Made by a program: the position numbers and the translations under genes. From NCBI GenBank assembly GCA_026419785.1, contig JAODTK010005772.1, positions 62,001-126,000 of the forward strand: a stretch of 64,000 bases of DNA, written 5' to 3'. Origin of the DNA: Sclerodactyla briareus (lineage: Eukaryota > Echinodermata > Holothuroidea > Dendrochirotida > Sclerodactylidae). The notes below the pieces were generated by a model. The model made no database searches. It saw only the letters and a list, made by a program, of their open reading frames with translations, and had not been told where the DNA came from. Below, in pieces: positions 25,386-37,115 of this stretch; the first letter of the stretch is position 1; every line of letters begins with the position of its first letter.

Positions 25386-25640
25386 TGATGCCTCCCTCCT
25401 ATTGCTTGTGTGGGGGGAAATTTACACTTCTTAACATGCCGAGGATGCCTTCCATTCGCATTGTGGTATCTGAGGAAGATTAGTCAAACTCTTTTAGTGA
25501 GATGATGCTCCATTCTCCTGCTTGTGTCTAAGGAAGATTGTAACTCGTTACGTGACCGATGATGCCTCCATCCTCATTGCTTGTGTCTGAGGAAGATTAT
25601 AACTCTTTCGTGACGTGATGCCTCCCACCTCATTGCGACC
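25386..25640 (+). repeat. 58-bp minisatellite, about 4.4 copies
   Basis: Unit starts 'gatgcctccctcctattgct' at 25386, 25444, 25504, 25562 and 25617 (spacings 55-60). Each unit contains 'gcttgtgtctgaggaagatt' and 'aactcttt.gtgac'-like blocks. Confidence 0.75.
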
Positions 25641-26205
25641 ACGCGCACGTCTGCATGAATGAATAACCACTCATCAAGAATATTTCAGAACTCGATCACT
25701 CCGTTCCCTGGGCACATAGTTGCAGACGTCCGTGTTAGACTGTTAGAAGTACAAATGACGGGGCCCAGGGGCCACCCTGCACACACATTACGTATACCGG
25801 TTATATGTGCGCGCAAAAAGAAAAAAGAAATGTAGGACACCAGTGCAAGGCAATGTGGCGCAACATATATCATTAGTGAGTGAAGTGGGGTTATTTGATA
25901 TAGTTTTTCTTCTCTCATTCAATTTAGTCAGATTCATTATTTTTCACGCACAAGTGACTGAGGGCACATTTCATAACTTTTTGACAGGGCATGTTAACGC
26001 ATTTCAGTGTATGTGACAAGATTCATAGAGGTTGGATTTACTCTTTGGAGTACTCTGACTAGGACATTGTCGGCACCTTTGCTCGGTGTTAGTACAACTT
26101 TATGATGTAATCAACGATAGCAGTCCTCTTGGGAATTATGAATCATCCAGGTGATGAAGTTAATGTAATGATAAATGATTTCAGACGTAAACTTGTGACA
26201 TCACT
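25641..26205. other. Unannotated sequence
   Basis: No supported feature. Confidence 0.4.
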
Positions 26206-26209
26206 TTAA

Positions 26210-26450
26210 GGACTGTTTGTTCAGGACCAACTGTAGTCCCCTTAATTCTTCAGTTTCATTTAAGTCACAAGTAAAAAATTGCATAATGATGAACAGTTGA
26301 CCGCCTGTGACCTTGAAATGACGATGTCGTTTGGGACTAACAACATTCCACAGTTCATCAAACATGATTTCGTTCAAATTCTACAAAGTTAGAAAGTCTA
26401 AAAAAGACCAAATTTGACCTATGGTGACCTTAAAAGCAGCTGTCATGTTT
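26210..26450 (+). repeat. Family A internal minisatellite array, short
   Basis: Two units: 'ggaccaactgtagtccc', 'gcataatgatgaacagttgacc', 'ctgtgaccttgaaatgacgat', then 'ttgggactaacaacattcc', 'cgttcaaattctacaaag' and 'tggtgaccttaaaagcag'. No element ends visible. Confidence 0.5.
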
Positions 26451-28795
26451 TGGGCCACCTTTTGTCCGCCACTCCCCGAGTTTCATGTAAGGTCCTGTCA
26501 ATCGCACTGGGTATGCAATGACAAGACAATGTACGGCGAAAACCTTCTCCGTTCTTTCCATTGCAAAAACCTGGTCGCGCTCCTCGCATCTGGGGCGGAT
26601 TAACAGACGTACAATTAGATACAGACATCAAACCGTACAAACAATGGATAGATGCAGAGTTCCGCGAAACAAACTAAAGACAACCCACATTTAGTAACAA
26701 AATTATAATGGACAATTAACGAATGAAAAACACTTCAAACATAGAGTAACTGGAGTAACAGACATCCGGACTGACAAACAGAAAAACGTCCACCCATAGC
26801 CCTCTGAGTGCTACAAAATCAAAAACCCTCCAGCTCTCAAAGGAGTGAACATGCCAAGATCACCAGGTGAAAGAAAAATCAAACACTGGTTCTAAGGGGA
26901 AAAGAAAGGCAAAGGAGACTGAGTACGTCTCTTCCTTCCTCTCTTCCTGACTTGTTCATAGCACTTCATGTTGGCTTCAATGATAAGTATCTGTGCTTGT
27001 AAAACTAACACTTTGGTCTGAAGCCCGAATGTTTCTGAAGGTCCATGATGTGTGTTTGCTCCTCAGCAGAGGGATTAGGAGTAGAACCGAGAATTGGAGG
27101 CCATTTTAAGGACCTTATCAGCAAAACATTAGTACTGGTTCTGGCTTACCAAATTTTTGGCTATTCTATCAATATGGGTCCACTCCTGCCAACACAATTT
27201 TTGCTCTGCTCACCCATACACAACCTAACAGGTCCTGGGGTGAATAAGGAGAAATACTCGCGGTAGTAATTAGCCCTTTGAAAAACACTACATAGCACAC
27301 AATCCAATAGTGCCATGTAACTATCCACATGTACCTCGTACCTAACCAAGTGCAATGAATAGGGTCAGGCCTATCATCATCCTCTCCTGAAAACACCAAC
27401 ACCTCACTCCTTCATGTACCATAGATCAATTTTTTAATGCAATCCCTTCCTCCCCGCCCAGGCATGCCTGCTCACAATCATTACAACTGATTACTGTTTA
27501 CACAGTGGCAGGACACTTTATCATGATTCGTACCTTCACTGGTAGTAACTCCACTAATAAATCTAAAAGTAGGCTAACCTAATTGTGACAGAGTATGATG
27601 AGAGTGCCAAGATATCCATGTAGAATGATTTCATACTCATGTCCTCCGCAGGTTAAACCATAGTGGAAACTATAGAGAAACTGTGACTGTTGGCTTCATG
27701 CCTTGGAATCCACCGCGTGGGGTTATAATTTGATTGGTCTCCAATATGTATTGAACACGAATGGCACAGTAGAGCCACTTTTGTTATAACTTGAAGCATG
27801 TTGAATTCTTGAGCCTGTATGGGTTTCGACAGTCTTTTCACATTTGGAATATTGTCTAATGCGTATCCGTGAGAGGGCTGTGGTGGAACAATTCATCCTA
27901 TTCATCCTATTTCAACAACTATCTATTGAGAGAGATATGCTCTAGAATGAGTATTTTTCCCTTCAGGACTGGCTTGGGCGGCCAGCTGGGGGACGGGGGG
28001 ACGTGTCCCCCCACTCTTTGGGAGGATGCTCCCATTGACTTTTTTTTTACACAGTAATTTTTCTGGCAGCGAGGTCATGTCCCCCCCCTCCCCCCCCACT
28101 TTGGTCATGTCCCCCCACTTCTTAGCTGGATTGACGCCTATGAGGCACTGGGGAAGTTTGTTTTCTATGCACTGTTTATGGATTGTAGATGGTTATGTGG
28201 TGGATGTACTAATGAGACTCTTAACCCCATGAACCTATAAAACATAATGTAACTTTAAAGTAAAACCGACTCAGAATCGATAAACTCGACTAGTATGGGT
28301 ATGCAATATCTGAACCGATAAGTTCTTTCAATCACCCTTCATTGTTATCCAGTTGGAATCCCTAGTGAACATTTCCTATTTTAGAAGCTGCTGCACACAA
28401 GAATATCGCTTTCAAACATGCTTGAGCTCGCTGATGGACAGATTGTGGGCAGTGTCTACTTGATGCTCATTTCAGTAAGCACATAAATGCTGGCCAACGT
28501 TTCTAATCGACTCCTAGCATGCCCATAATAAACGAATACAAACTCTCTGGATACTGCTATCAGAATTTGCAAGGAAGACGTCAGGCTGATCACTTTCCTC
28601 TAATTGCTCTAATGTTGTCTATCACGAGAAGAGAAATTTTAACATTTCGAGGGAAACAAACGGTAGCTGTGTGTTATATTGTGTCATGACAAATCTAATA
28701 TGTGCAGTCATTCCATTTGTATGCAATGAAATTTTACATAATTTGTTGAACAGGAAAAAAAAACTTGCATACTGTGAGTACAGAATGCAAACAAT
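26451..28795. other. Long unannotated stretch
   Basis: No gene or named repeat. 27990-28120 contains several C-runs, with 'catgtccccccc.c' and 'cactttggtcatgtcccccc' repeated, giving proline-rich spurious frames. Open frames elsewhere are 60-77 codons without domains. Confidence 0.4.
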
Positions 28796-28799
28796 CATA

Positions 28800-29560
28800 A
28801 CACATGGCCATCAAGATATAACGACAGTGGGAAAGAAACTATTCACTAAGTTTTTTAGCTGGATGGACCTGTTATCGACTTCGCTGAATGACGGGAGTCC
28901 CACACCGGCATACGCTGCAGGAGGGCCTTTTTTGTCATGCATGCTAGGTACAAGGGTGTCCAGGGTCGGAAGAATCTCCTCCAGCAATCGATCCTGCAAA
29001 AACCCTGTGGACATTCAGAGCGGAGACGGTTTCTCATCCCTCCCCGTCATCTGTTTTATACCATACAATGAAGGAAAGAGTTTCAATGCTCTTGATCACT
29101 GCCCGGTAGAATTCAACAACAAATCCTGGTACCCAATGAGTGATTTTAGTTGAGGCATAAAGTAAAAGTCCTGCTCATGGCCTTACTTATGATGTTATTG
29201 ACATGCGTGTGCCATTTTAGATTAGTCGAATTGTCAACCGAAGTATTTACATGCTCAACATTTTTTACCTTCACAACCATTGATGCAGACTTGAGCCTTG
29301 TTGATTGTTGTCATTAACAAACAAACGTACCAGCTAGGCCCCAAACGCGAAACTTGCTCAGATAGTTGAATTCAGATACATGTATGAAATAAGCCAACAA
29401 AGGCAGTATCATCTGCCAACTTCGTTATACCCATCAGGAAGGTGAGGCGTACAGTCTGACGTGGCGAGATTGTGCAATGCCTTGGTTCCAATATTATCAG
29501 AGAACTGAGCCTACGTAGCACGTACATCCACGCAGTCATCTGGAAGACATTTTTAGGTGA
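28800..29560 (-). mobile_element. Decayed LINE, reverse transcriptase C-terminal half
   Basis: Minus-strand translation in several frames gives, in order: ADDTALVG (about 29405-29430, the catalytic FADD/YADD box), KVKNVEHVNTS with NSTNLKWHTHVNNIIS (about 29205-29280, post-palm thumb region), FYRAVIKSIETLSFIVWY (about 29060-29115), LYLACMTKKA (about 28930-28960) and RSIQLKNLVNSFFPTVV near the C-terminus (28815-28870). This order is usual for RT to C-terminus of CR1/Rex/Jockey-type LINEs; the clade is unresolved. Upstream RT, the endonuclease and a clear 3' tail are missing. The 160-codon plus-strand frame at 28671-29153 is the antisense shadow of this fragment. Confidence 0.8.
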
Positions 29561-30265
29561 ACCACTAGACCATGCAAATTCCCACTACACCACAGAAGCC
29601 CAATTACCAATCCATTTACTGCTATGACTCCTCCAAACTGGATAACAAATCAAAAATGGTTAGCACTGTGATTTGACTGATCAACAGACCTGGGGTGACA
29701 TCTCATCAGTTCTGTAAGAATGTAACTGATTATACCAAAAGGAAAGGATGTTGATTGAATGCAGCAACACAATTGATGATTCCCAATTACTGGAAGTCTC
29801 TCAACTAAAGACTAGAATGTCCATTTGTTGAATGCCATCAATTTTGTTTTGTAATCTGTTTTGTCAAGGTCTACTGAGTAGTGTAAAGTGATTAATCTGT
29901 TTTTGAATTCATTCAAACAGGAAACTATCTTCTCTTAAACAGGAATATGCGTGCAGTCAGGTTTGACAAGACAGGCTTGCATATTTCCCATATTATATGC
30001 TATTACATCAACATTAATCATTTAAATATCAGAATTGAATTAAAATTAAATTATTAAATCAATTTCAGATAAATTCAGTCTCCACAGAGTTTCAACAATC
30101 ACATCCTATCCATTTAGTAAAAAAATACATTTACCTTACGACCTTTGACTCTGCTTAGAGTTAATCAGGAAGGGTGTGACCAACCCCACCTGATCATTCA
30201 GGACCCAACCACATTCTTGAACTGGAGGTGCGGGAGCTTGAATTTAACGTGACTGCTCACAAACG
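29561..30265. other. Unannotated sequence
   Basis: No gene or clear repeat. A further degraded upstream portion of the LINE may extend somewhat beyond 29560. Confidence 0.35.
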
Positions 30266-30269
30266 TCCT

Positions 30270-30490
30270 GACTAGACTAATTATTGCAAATATCCCATAA
30301 AAACTGACGCAACAATGGTGCTGTAGCTTGACAAACCGGCACAAATGTACCAAGATTGGGCCCCTGTAACAACTTTTGGACCTCTTGACCAAGTCAATAA
30401 ACCTTCCACATGATGAGCTCCAGACCCAAAGCCCACACTGGGCCTTGTGTCCTAAATCCCTGGGCACCATGAAGGCAGGGTTGCATTCTT
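30270..30490 (+). repeat. Family D repeat fragment
   Basis: Contains 'ttgggcccctgtaacaac', 'cccaaagcccacactgggcc', 'ttgtgtcctaaatccctggg' and 'caccatgaaggcaggg', matching family D units at 6920-6980 and 42120-42175. Confidence 0.55.
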
Positions 30491-30861
30491 GTGGTTCTGC
30501 GAGTCATAGACCCTATTTTTCTATGGTTGGACGCGTGAATAAATTGCTTGATTTGGGTATTGGGGTCTTCCAACCAAAAAATCTCGGACGTGCAAGGGTC
30601 TCTGCTCAAACTCACTCCCTCAACATTGAAAGAATCAGAGGCTTCAGAGCCAAAATATTTTCGATTCAAAAAGAAACAAAATCGTATCATAAATTGACCA
30701 GATTTTATATTTCCAACTCTCCACATACCGCAGTTTGAAGCACGCTTTCATTCGGAGCGAACCCCCACGCCAGCTCGACACTGAAACATTGCCAATTGTA
30801 AATCTCGCACATCGCTTACGAGCCACTAATCGCCTATGACTCAGTCAGTAGCTCACGGCCA

Positions 30862-31965
30862 TAGTGTTCAAACAATTATGCCAGTATCGGATGTTACCGA
30901 TTACTGATTATTTTTCCATAAGCGGTCCGATTCGATACCCGACAACAATTATTCGAGTCAGCACATTACACATGTTCATATATCATTGCATTTTGTAAGC
31001 AACTTGCCAAGTTAAATCGCATCAATAGACCTACAGGTGTAGTCATTATTCAGCTTTAGTTTCAAAGTCAATACTTATCAGTTTCCATCTTTTTATTGCA
31101 TGCATATGTTCGGCTCCCGGTGAAGGAAATAAAATATTATATGCCAGCTTTCAAAATGGATTCGGAAGCTCTGATAATCTTGTAAATATCATAAAGTTGA
31201 CATGGCAGCCAACTACACGAGAAGCCTGAAAATATTTTTCCATGCATACACCGTATACAAACAACAGTGTTTACGTGTGTACACATGTAGTGTGGTCACT
31301 TCACACATCAACTCGATTATCTGTCTGCATACAGTTAACGTCTATAGGATTTTGGATTGACCCGGCCGCTTCGCTGAAATATTGCTATGTCTGTGACTCG
31401 CGTAGACTACGTTACTCAATGCCATGAATGAATGGGTTAATTCACCAATTGTCCACTGGTTCAACGATGATAATAGTTTTCGCACTTATTTTAAGCACAT
31501 TCACAATCAATTCCAGGCTGTGTCTTAACAATTGCTTTGGTATCCAGCCAAATTGAGGCAATGGTTTTATGTGCTAGCCCAGGGCCATTCGTAGTTTGAG
31601 TGTGGTATTATGTCATTGTAAGTGTAGAGCGCAATCCAGCAATACCTAGTATGTTTACGGCTGAATGACGATCATTTTGGTGAGTTTCACTTATCGGGGA
31701 GGGCGGGTTTCGGAAAAAAGAGGGGGGGGGTCCCAGCCCCTGTGAAATCGCAAGACATTTTTGCTTCAACCGTTGTGATATTTTGAATGTGTGTTAACGT
31801 ACATAGTGTTCCAGTTTTGAGCATTAAATGTTGCAATTTTCTGCCGACCACATGGAGTATGGTAATCGGTATCTTGTGATCGCAACTAGTGAAACAATTT
31901 ACCAATTCCGATTACCGATCCCGATTTGCCATAACGGGCCGATTCCGATAAGCGTTTGAACACTA
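30862..31965. mobile_element. 1.1-kb terminal-inverted-repeat DNA element (hAT-like)
   Basis: The left end TAGTGTTCAAAC (30862-30873) is repeated inverted at the right end GTTTGAACACTA (31954-31965). Inside the ends both arms carry related ATCGG/CCGATTACCGAT-type repeats (30889-30945 and 31862-31950), a known layout for hAT-type non-autonomous elements. No transposase is visible in the roughly 900 bp between, so it is non-autonomous. I could not find a convincing 8-bp target duplication in the flanks, so superfamily assignment is tentative. Confidence 0.65.
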
Positions 31966-32301
31966 CCCATGGAGACAGTCATATATTGGCCTATGCGAAC
32001 CATGTGCAGTCCAGGCGACTCCCTGGCTTGGTAAAAGTAAGCATGCTTGCGTCGAACGAGGTTCGTGCACCGCGAGCAGTCAAAGGTTTCTTACGGTGCT
32101 ATAAGGCAATTGAATTGATATGTGTGTGGTTTGGCCGGAGCGGAGCTTCTGTAACCAAAAATAGAAATGAGAGTGTCTTCTAGTTCTACACTGATTCAGT
32201 GCAGTGATCTTCTGTTGAATGCTGCACATTTTGTGCAAATTTAACGATGATACCCTGTCATTCAATGACCGCTTTTTGCTTGAATTCCTTTTTGGGTAAT
32301 T

Positions 32302-32333
32302 ATATCCCGCAACACTGTGAGTGTTCGGGATAT
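32302..32333. other. Long hairpin at head of composite repeat
   Basis: ATATCCCG plus AACACT pairs with AGTGTT plus CGGGATAT around a 3-base loop, with a single bulged C (32310): 14 paired bases. It is followed by a CCGCCG-rich patch and then by a second hairpin CCCATT-CGGA-AATGGG (32464-32479). Confidence 0.75.
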
Positions 32334-34660
32334 TACGATTTGGCCGTGTGCCCGCCGCTCCGCCGCCGCCGAACTTTAGGCGTTAGCGCTCTCATTCTTT
32401 AACACTTATCCGATTGACCAAAACTTGTACACATGTGCGTATGAGTAAAATCTTGGTTAAAAACCCATTCGGAAATGGGCTATATCTTATATTTGTTGCC
32501 CTCTATTTTGCAGGTTTTTCGAAAATTTTTCAGTTCGTGCGATCACACAAACGGGTGTTGTGGGTAGTTTTTGGAGCCGAAAAACATTGCGACGATTTCG
32601 AGTTCATCCGAGGTCAAGTTTCCATTTCTTTGGCCAGTAGCCTATTATAGCAAATGTATGTGATATTTCAAACTTGGATTTTCATGAAACTTAAGGAACA
32701 AGGGCCAACTATCATTGCCGATTAGTGTTTTCCTAATGTGGCCGAGGTCCATGGAGTTTCATCTGCATGACTAATTTGCATCATAGTTGGCCCAATTAGC
32801 AATTAGGCAAATTTATAAACTTTGTAGGATTCTCACAAAACTTTGGTGATTAGGACCTCCTAACAGTCCAGATAAATTTTTTCGATTGCTTGAAACACTG
32901 AGTCCTTTGTTTTTTTAATTTACATATTCGTTCGCATAATTATAATAATTAATGCAATTATTTTCCTCAACTTTAGGATTTCTGACGAAACTTTGTAATA
33001 GTACCTCCTACCAGTCCGGATAAATTTATTCATTAGCATTCAGATCACTGAGGGTAGTTGTGGGACTATAATATTGCATATTAGTTGTCCCTGATCATTC
33101 AAAATGATGAGTTTAATTTAATAATATTTTTTTCGCAATAACATGTGACAATGCTCATTGGCAGGCATTGCTCTAGGAGTGGATGCCTCACATGGTGTAA
33201 CAATTTTCATAAAAACTGGCCATGTCATTAAAGGTCTTAAAGTCACTCAGGGGTCAAAAACTGATTGTAGCACTTTTTCGGCAATAGCATGGGTTTTGGC
33301 TATCAGAGAATTGAATCTGCGAAGGCTGGATGGTCCCACCATTGTGGATATACTTTTGACCTGGCATGTGTTTGACCTCTGAACTGAATTTGACCTCTAT
33401 CGTGTGGTCATGTGGTTTAAGGTCGATCTTGAATAAATGTGCTTATTTAAGGAGTGTAAGGGCAAAAAAAATAGCAAGTGGTTATTTTGGATTAAGTAAG
33501 AGTTTGTGGTGCTTTATGGAGGAACCAACTCCCGCTTCAATCGGACACTTACTTTGGTAGTTACATAGGGTTCAAAGTTCATTAATTTTTATACCTTTTT
33601 TGCAATAACATTGAACATGTTCATTGGAATGCAATAATGCTTCCTAGGAGTGGCTGCATCACATGGAGTGTAACAATTTTCATAAACCCGCCCTTGTCAT
33701 TGAAGGTCCTTAAAGGTCATTTAGGATCAATACTGATTTTTAGTACTTTTTCGGCAATAGCACTGGGTTTTTGTTTCATCATCGAATGCAAATGCTCCTA
33801 GGAGTGGATGTATCCCATGGAGAGTAACAATTTTTCTAAAACCTGTCATATCATTACAGGTCATTCGAGGTCACTTAGGGGTCAACACTGGTTTTCGCTA
33901 TCATCGGATAATTAACCTCGCTAATGCTGATGGTTCACCTTGTGAATATAATTGTTCTTACCTGCATGTGTGTGACCTCTGACCTGAATTTGACCTCTGT
34001 CGGGTGGGCCAATGTGGTTAAAGGTGAATCTTGAATAAATGTGCTTATTTAAAGGAGTTAAGGGCAAAAAATAGAAACCGGTATTTTTGGTTATGATAGA
34101 GTTTGTGGTGCTTTATAGAGGGACACAACTCCCGCTTCATCGTACACTTACTTTGGTAGTTACAATGGTCAAGTTCATTTTAATACCTTTTACTTGCAAT
34201 AACATTGACATGTTTCATTTTGAATGCAATATGCTCCTAGGAGTGGATGATCACATGAGTACAAGTTTTCATAAAAAAAAACCGCATGTCTTGAAGGTCC
34301 ATTAAAGGTCACTTAGGGATCAAATACTGATTTTATTAACTTTTTTTCGGCAATAGCACTGGGTTTGTTCATCGGAATGCCAAATGCCCTCCTAGAGTGG
34401 ATGTATCACATGGAGAGTACAATTCTCATAAAAACTGTCCATAGATCATTAACGTCCATTCGAGGTCACTTCGGGTCAAAAACTGTTTTTTTTTCGGCAT
34501 AATCCGGAGAATTGAAACATCTGCTAGCGCATGGTTCACCATTGTGAAATGATTGTTGACCTGCATTGTGTGACCTCAGACCTGAATATTTGGACCTCTG
34601 CCGGGTGGCCATGTGGTTACGGTTGAATCTTGAATAAATTGCTTATTTAAGGACGCACCT
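32302..34660 (+). mobile_element. Hairpin-headed composite element carrying nested tandem arrays
   Basis: After the head hairpins come two to three units of about 155 bp (32810-33050) with 'actttgtaggattctcac', 'aggacctcctaacagtccag' and 'ataaattttttc'. A higher-order array follows (33130-34655) with a period of about 480-580 bp: 'gctcctaggagtggatg', 'cacatggagtgtaacaattt', 'ggtcattaaaggtcactta', 'ctttttcggcaatagcac', 'gacctctgacctgaatttg', 'cttgaataaatgtgcttat', 'gtttgtggtgctttat' and 'cacttactttggtag'. The second and third units contain an extra internal copy of the 'gctcctaggagtgg' sub-unit. It stops abruptly at about 34655. Non-coding; treating it as one element is inference. Confidence 0.55.
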
Positions 34661-34955
34661 TGTCTGGGGCTGTAGGGGTGCTCATCCATGAACAGTGCAT
34701 TATGGAATGACCCATTTACCTGTACACGTTGTCGCTTCACAAGTCTATAAATGTCTTCTTTCCACGAATATTGTCCGGTTTCACGTTCACCAATTTTCAC
34801 CCAATTTCTACTTTTCTTCTTGCATATATAGATCGGGGGATTCTACGTCCTTGCGGTTTACCCGCCCGACATTTTCTAGTTGTGAATGGTTAATGTTGGA
34901 TAAATTGGTTTGCATAGTGTATGTTTATGTGTTTGGCATGTGTAGACCTGACCCT
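34661..34955. other. Unannotated sequence
   Basis: Nothing recognised; the open frames at 34576-35015 lack domains. Confidence 0.35.
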
Positions 34956-34959
34956 ATAT

Positions 34960-35310
34960 TGGACCCTTCAAAATTGCGTTTGGACCCCATAAACACATCG
35001 ATGCCGTGCAGTTGAAAGGGTCCGGTATCGGCATTTCGAACCCTTCCAATTTGGAGGCAAAGCTAAGCCTGTTGAAGGTATGGCTATTAGACCATCATTA
35101 GGCCCGACAACAGCCAGTGGCAACAAAATTTTAGGAGATACAATATTTTTGCGGTATTTCATATAATGTCCCCTAGAGCCATACTAGGCCCTGCGCCCAG
35201 AATCCCAAACCTCCAGTGGCCCTCTATCCAAAGACCATTTAATTTAACTTTGAAGAAAATCAATTGAAGCTTGTGGGAGGAGATGCATATCAAGTACCAC
35301 ACATCAGGGT
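34960..35310 (+). repeat. Family D repeat fragment
   Basis: Ordered family D landmarks: 'gaaggtatggctattagacc', 'atcattaggcccgacaac', 'ttttaggagatacaat', 'gcggtatttcatataatg', 'ggccctctatccaaagacca', 'caattgaagcttgtgggagg' and 'agatgcatatcaagtacc'. Confidence 0.7.
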
Positions 35311-35554
35311 CCACTGGGTGCAGTTTTAGTCTTCTGATACTCCTTCATTCCTGTTCGCATCATCAGCCACAAACATAGAGACCTAAATTATTTGGCTGCA
35401 AAATATGTGGTGCACACATTTCTTGTTGCGGCATCAACATTCTGGAGGGCAGCAGCCAATATTTTACCCACCAAGAAATGAATAACACGTAGCTTGAAAG
35501 TTGCAAACTCGCAGGTTTTCCGTTGGAGTCATCAATAATGAATATTCAACAATG

Positions 35555-36060
35555 GCAGATGTCAGACATGGACCCACTATGTCACATTAAGCCAATTATG
35601 TCACCATAACAAGTTACGTCATTATGTCCCATTTGTTACTATGAAATTAATTATGTCCCTATTTTCAAATATGTACTTCTGTCACGATATACCAGTAATA
35701 AAAAAACAAATTTCTATAGTGCAAAATACGAAAGGTCTCTGAGACGTCTTATAGCCCAATAGTCACTATGGGTACATTCACATTATGTTGCCTCATCAAA
35801 AATGTCTCTATATCACATGTCCCTGTAGCAAAATCATGTCACAATTTATCACTGGTCACTATATGTTCACTGTAAAAAATTGAATCACAGTCACCCCACT
35901 AGCTACAAGTCCATCATTGTGCCACTTTATGGCCAATGTGTTACCATGTCACCCATTGTCACTGTGTCCAAATATAACACATTTTTAATACATCAATCCA
36001 TTATTTCACTATGCAAATTATATCACAATGTCACATTTCGCATATGTATTATACCTGTCC
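35555..36060 (+). repeat. Degenerate ATGTCAC-rich short-period repeat
   Basis: Motifs such as 'actatgtcac', 'ttatgtccc', 'catgtcac' and 'cattgtcac' recur about every 15-25 bp, too irregular to define a unit. It directly precedes the 105-bp satellite and shares no obvious unit with it. Confidence 0.5.
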
Positions 36061-36063
36061 CCG

Positions 36064-37115
36064 ATCATGACAATTTAGTGTGTTTTCAGTCCCTAACACC
36101 TGTTCCTAGCTTTAGTTGTTGGGCCTCATTTTGAAGTCCAGTGACTGCCAGTGAACGCTGATACTGTCCGGATCATAACACATTGGTGTGTGTGTGTATT
36201 CCCATACACCTGTTCCTAACGTTATTGTCAGGCCTCTATTGACTTGTGATCGTCTTCACGCCTGCTGTCCTGATCATGACAGTTTAGTGCGTGTTTCCTC
36301 ATACACCAACCTAGCGTGGATTGTAGGCCTATCACGAGTTAAAATGACTCATTGAACGCTATGTGAACATCAGTCACACGTCGATACTGTCGCCAATGGG
36401 TGAGAATTTAAGGTGTGTGTCCAATACCACTGTTCACGCGCGAGTGTCAGGCCTACTATTGACGTGTGACGCATTCAATGCTCATACTGTCCAATCATGA
36501 CAATTGTGTGTGTTTTCCTCCTCCCCCATATACAACTGTTTCCTAGCCTGAGTTGTAGGCCTTTAAAATGCAGTTTAAATATGTGAAACGTCCAGTCACG
36601 TTGGTACTGGTCCCGATCCTGCCCAATTGTATGTGGTCCAACCCACACCGTTTCCAGCATGAGTTGTCGGGGGCCCTCTTGACAATTATGTGATCATCAG
36701 CGAACGTCAATACCGTCCCGATCATGATCTTCATGCACACACACCATTTCTAGTAAGAGTTATTGGGCGGGCCTCTATTGACAGGTGATCATCGTGCCCC
36801 ATTATGACAATTTAGTGTGTTTTTAGCCCGCCCATACACCTGTTTCCTATTGCGCGGAGTCCCGGCCCGCTATTGATATGTGTGTTCGTCAGCAAACATC
36901 GATACTGTCCTTATCAGCAATTTTAGTGGTGTGTCTCATACCCACCACTCCAAGAATGATTTGTCAATTCCTCTATTGGCAGTTATGTGATCATCAGTAA
37001 GGTCAATATATAGTGTCCCATTCCAGGACACTTCAGTGTGTGTGCCCCCCCCCACCCTGCATACACTGTTTCCTAGCACGAGTTGTCCGACCCTCTATGC
37101 AGTTATGCAAACTTG
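36064..37115 (+). repeat. Satellite-like tandem array, about 105-bp unit, ten copies
   Basis: Units begin with 'gatcatgacaatttagtgtg' and contain 'catacacctgtttcctagc', 'gagttgtaggcctctattga', 'gtgatcatcagtgaacgtc' and 'gatactgtcc' in order. Starts fall near 36064, 36171, 36272, 36392, 36493, 36614, 36719, 36800, 36910 and 37018. Units vary from about 80 to 120 bp by small indels. Non-coding. Confidence 0.8.

Noticed and set aside
28671-29153. 160-codon plus-strand open frame
   Set aside because: It lies antisense to a decayed LINE whose minus-strand RT motifs are clear.
36064-37115. CRISPR-like array
   Set aside because: Units are about 105 bp, diverged throughout with no constant repeat/variable spacer pattern, and the context is animal DNA.
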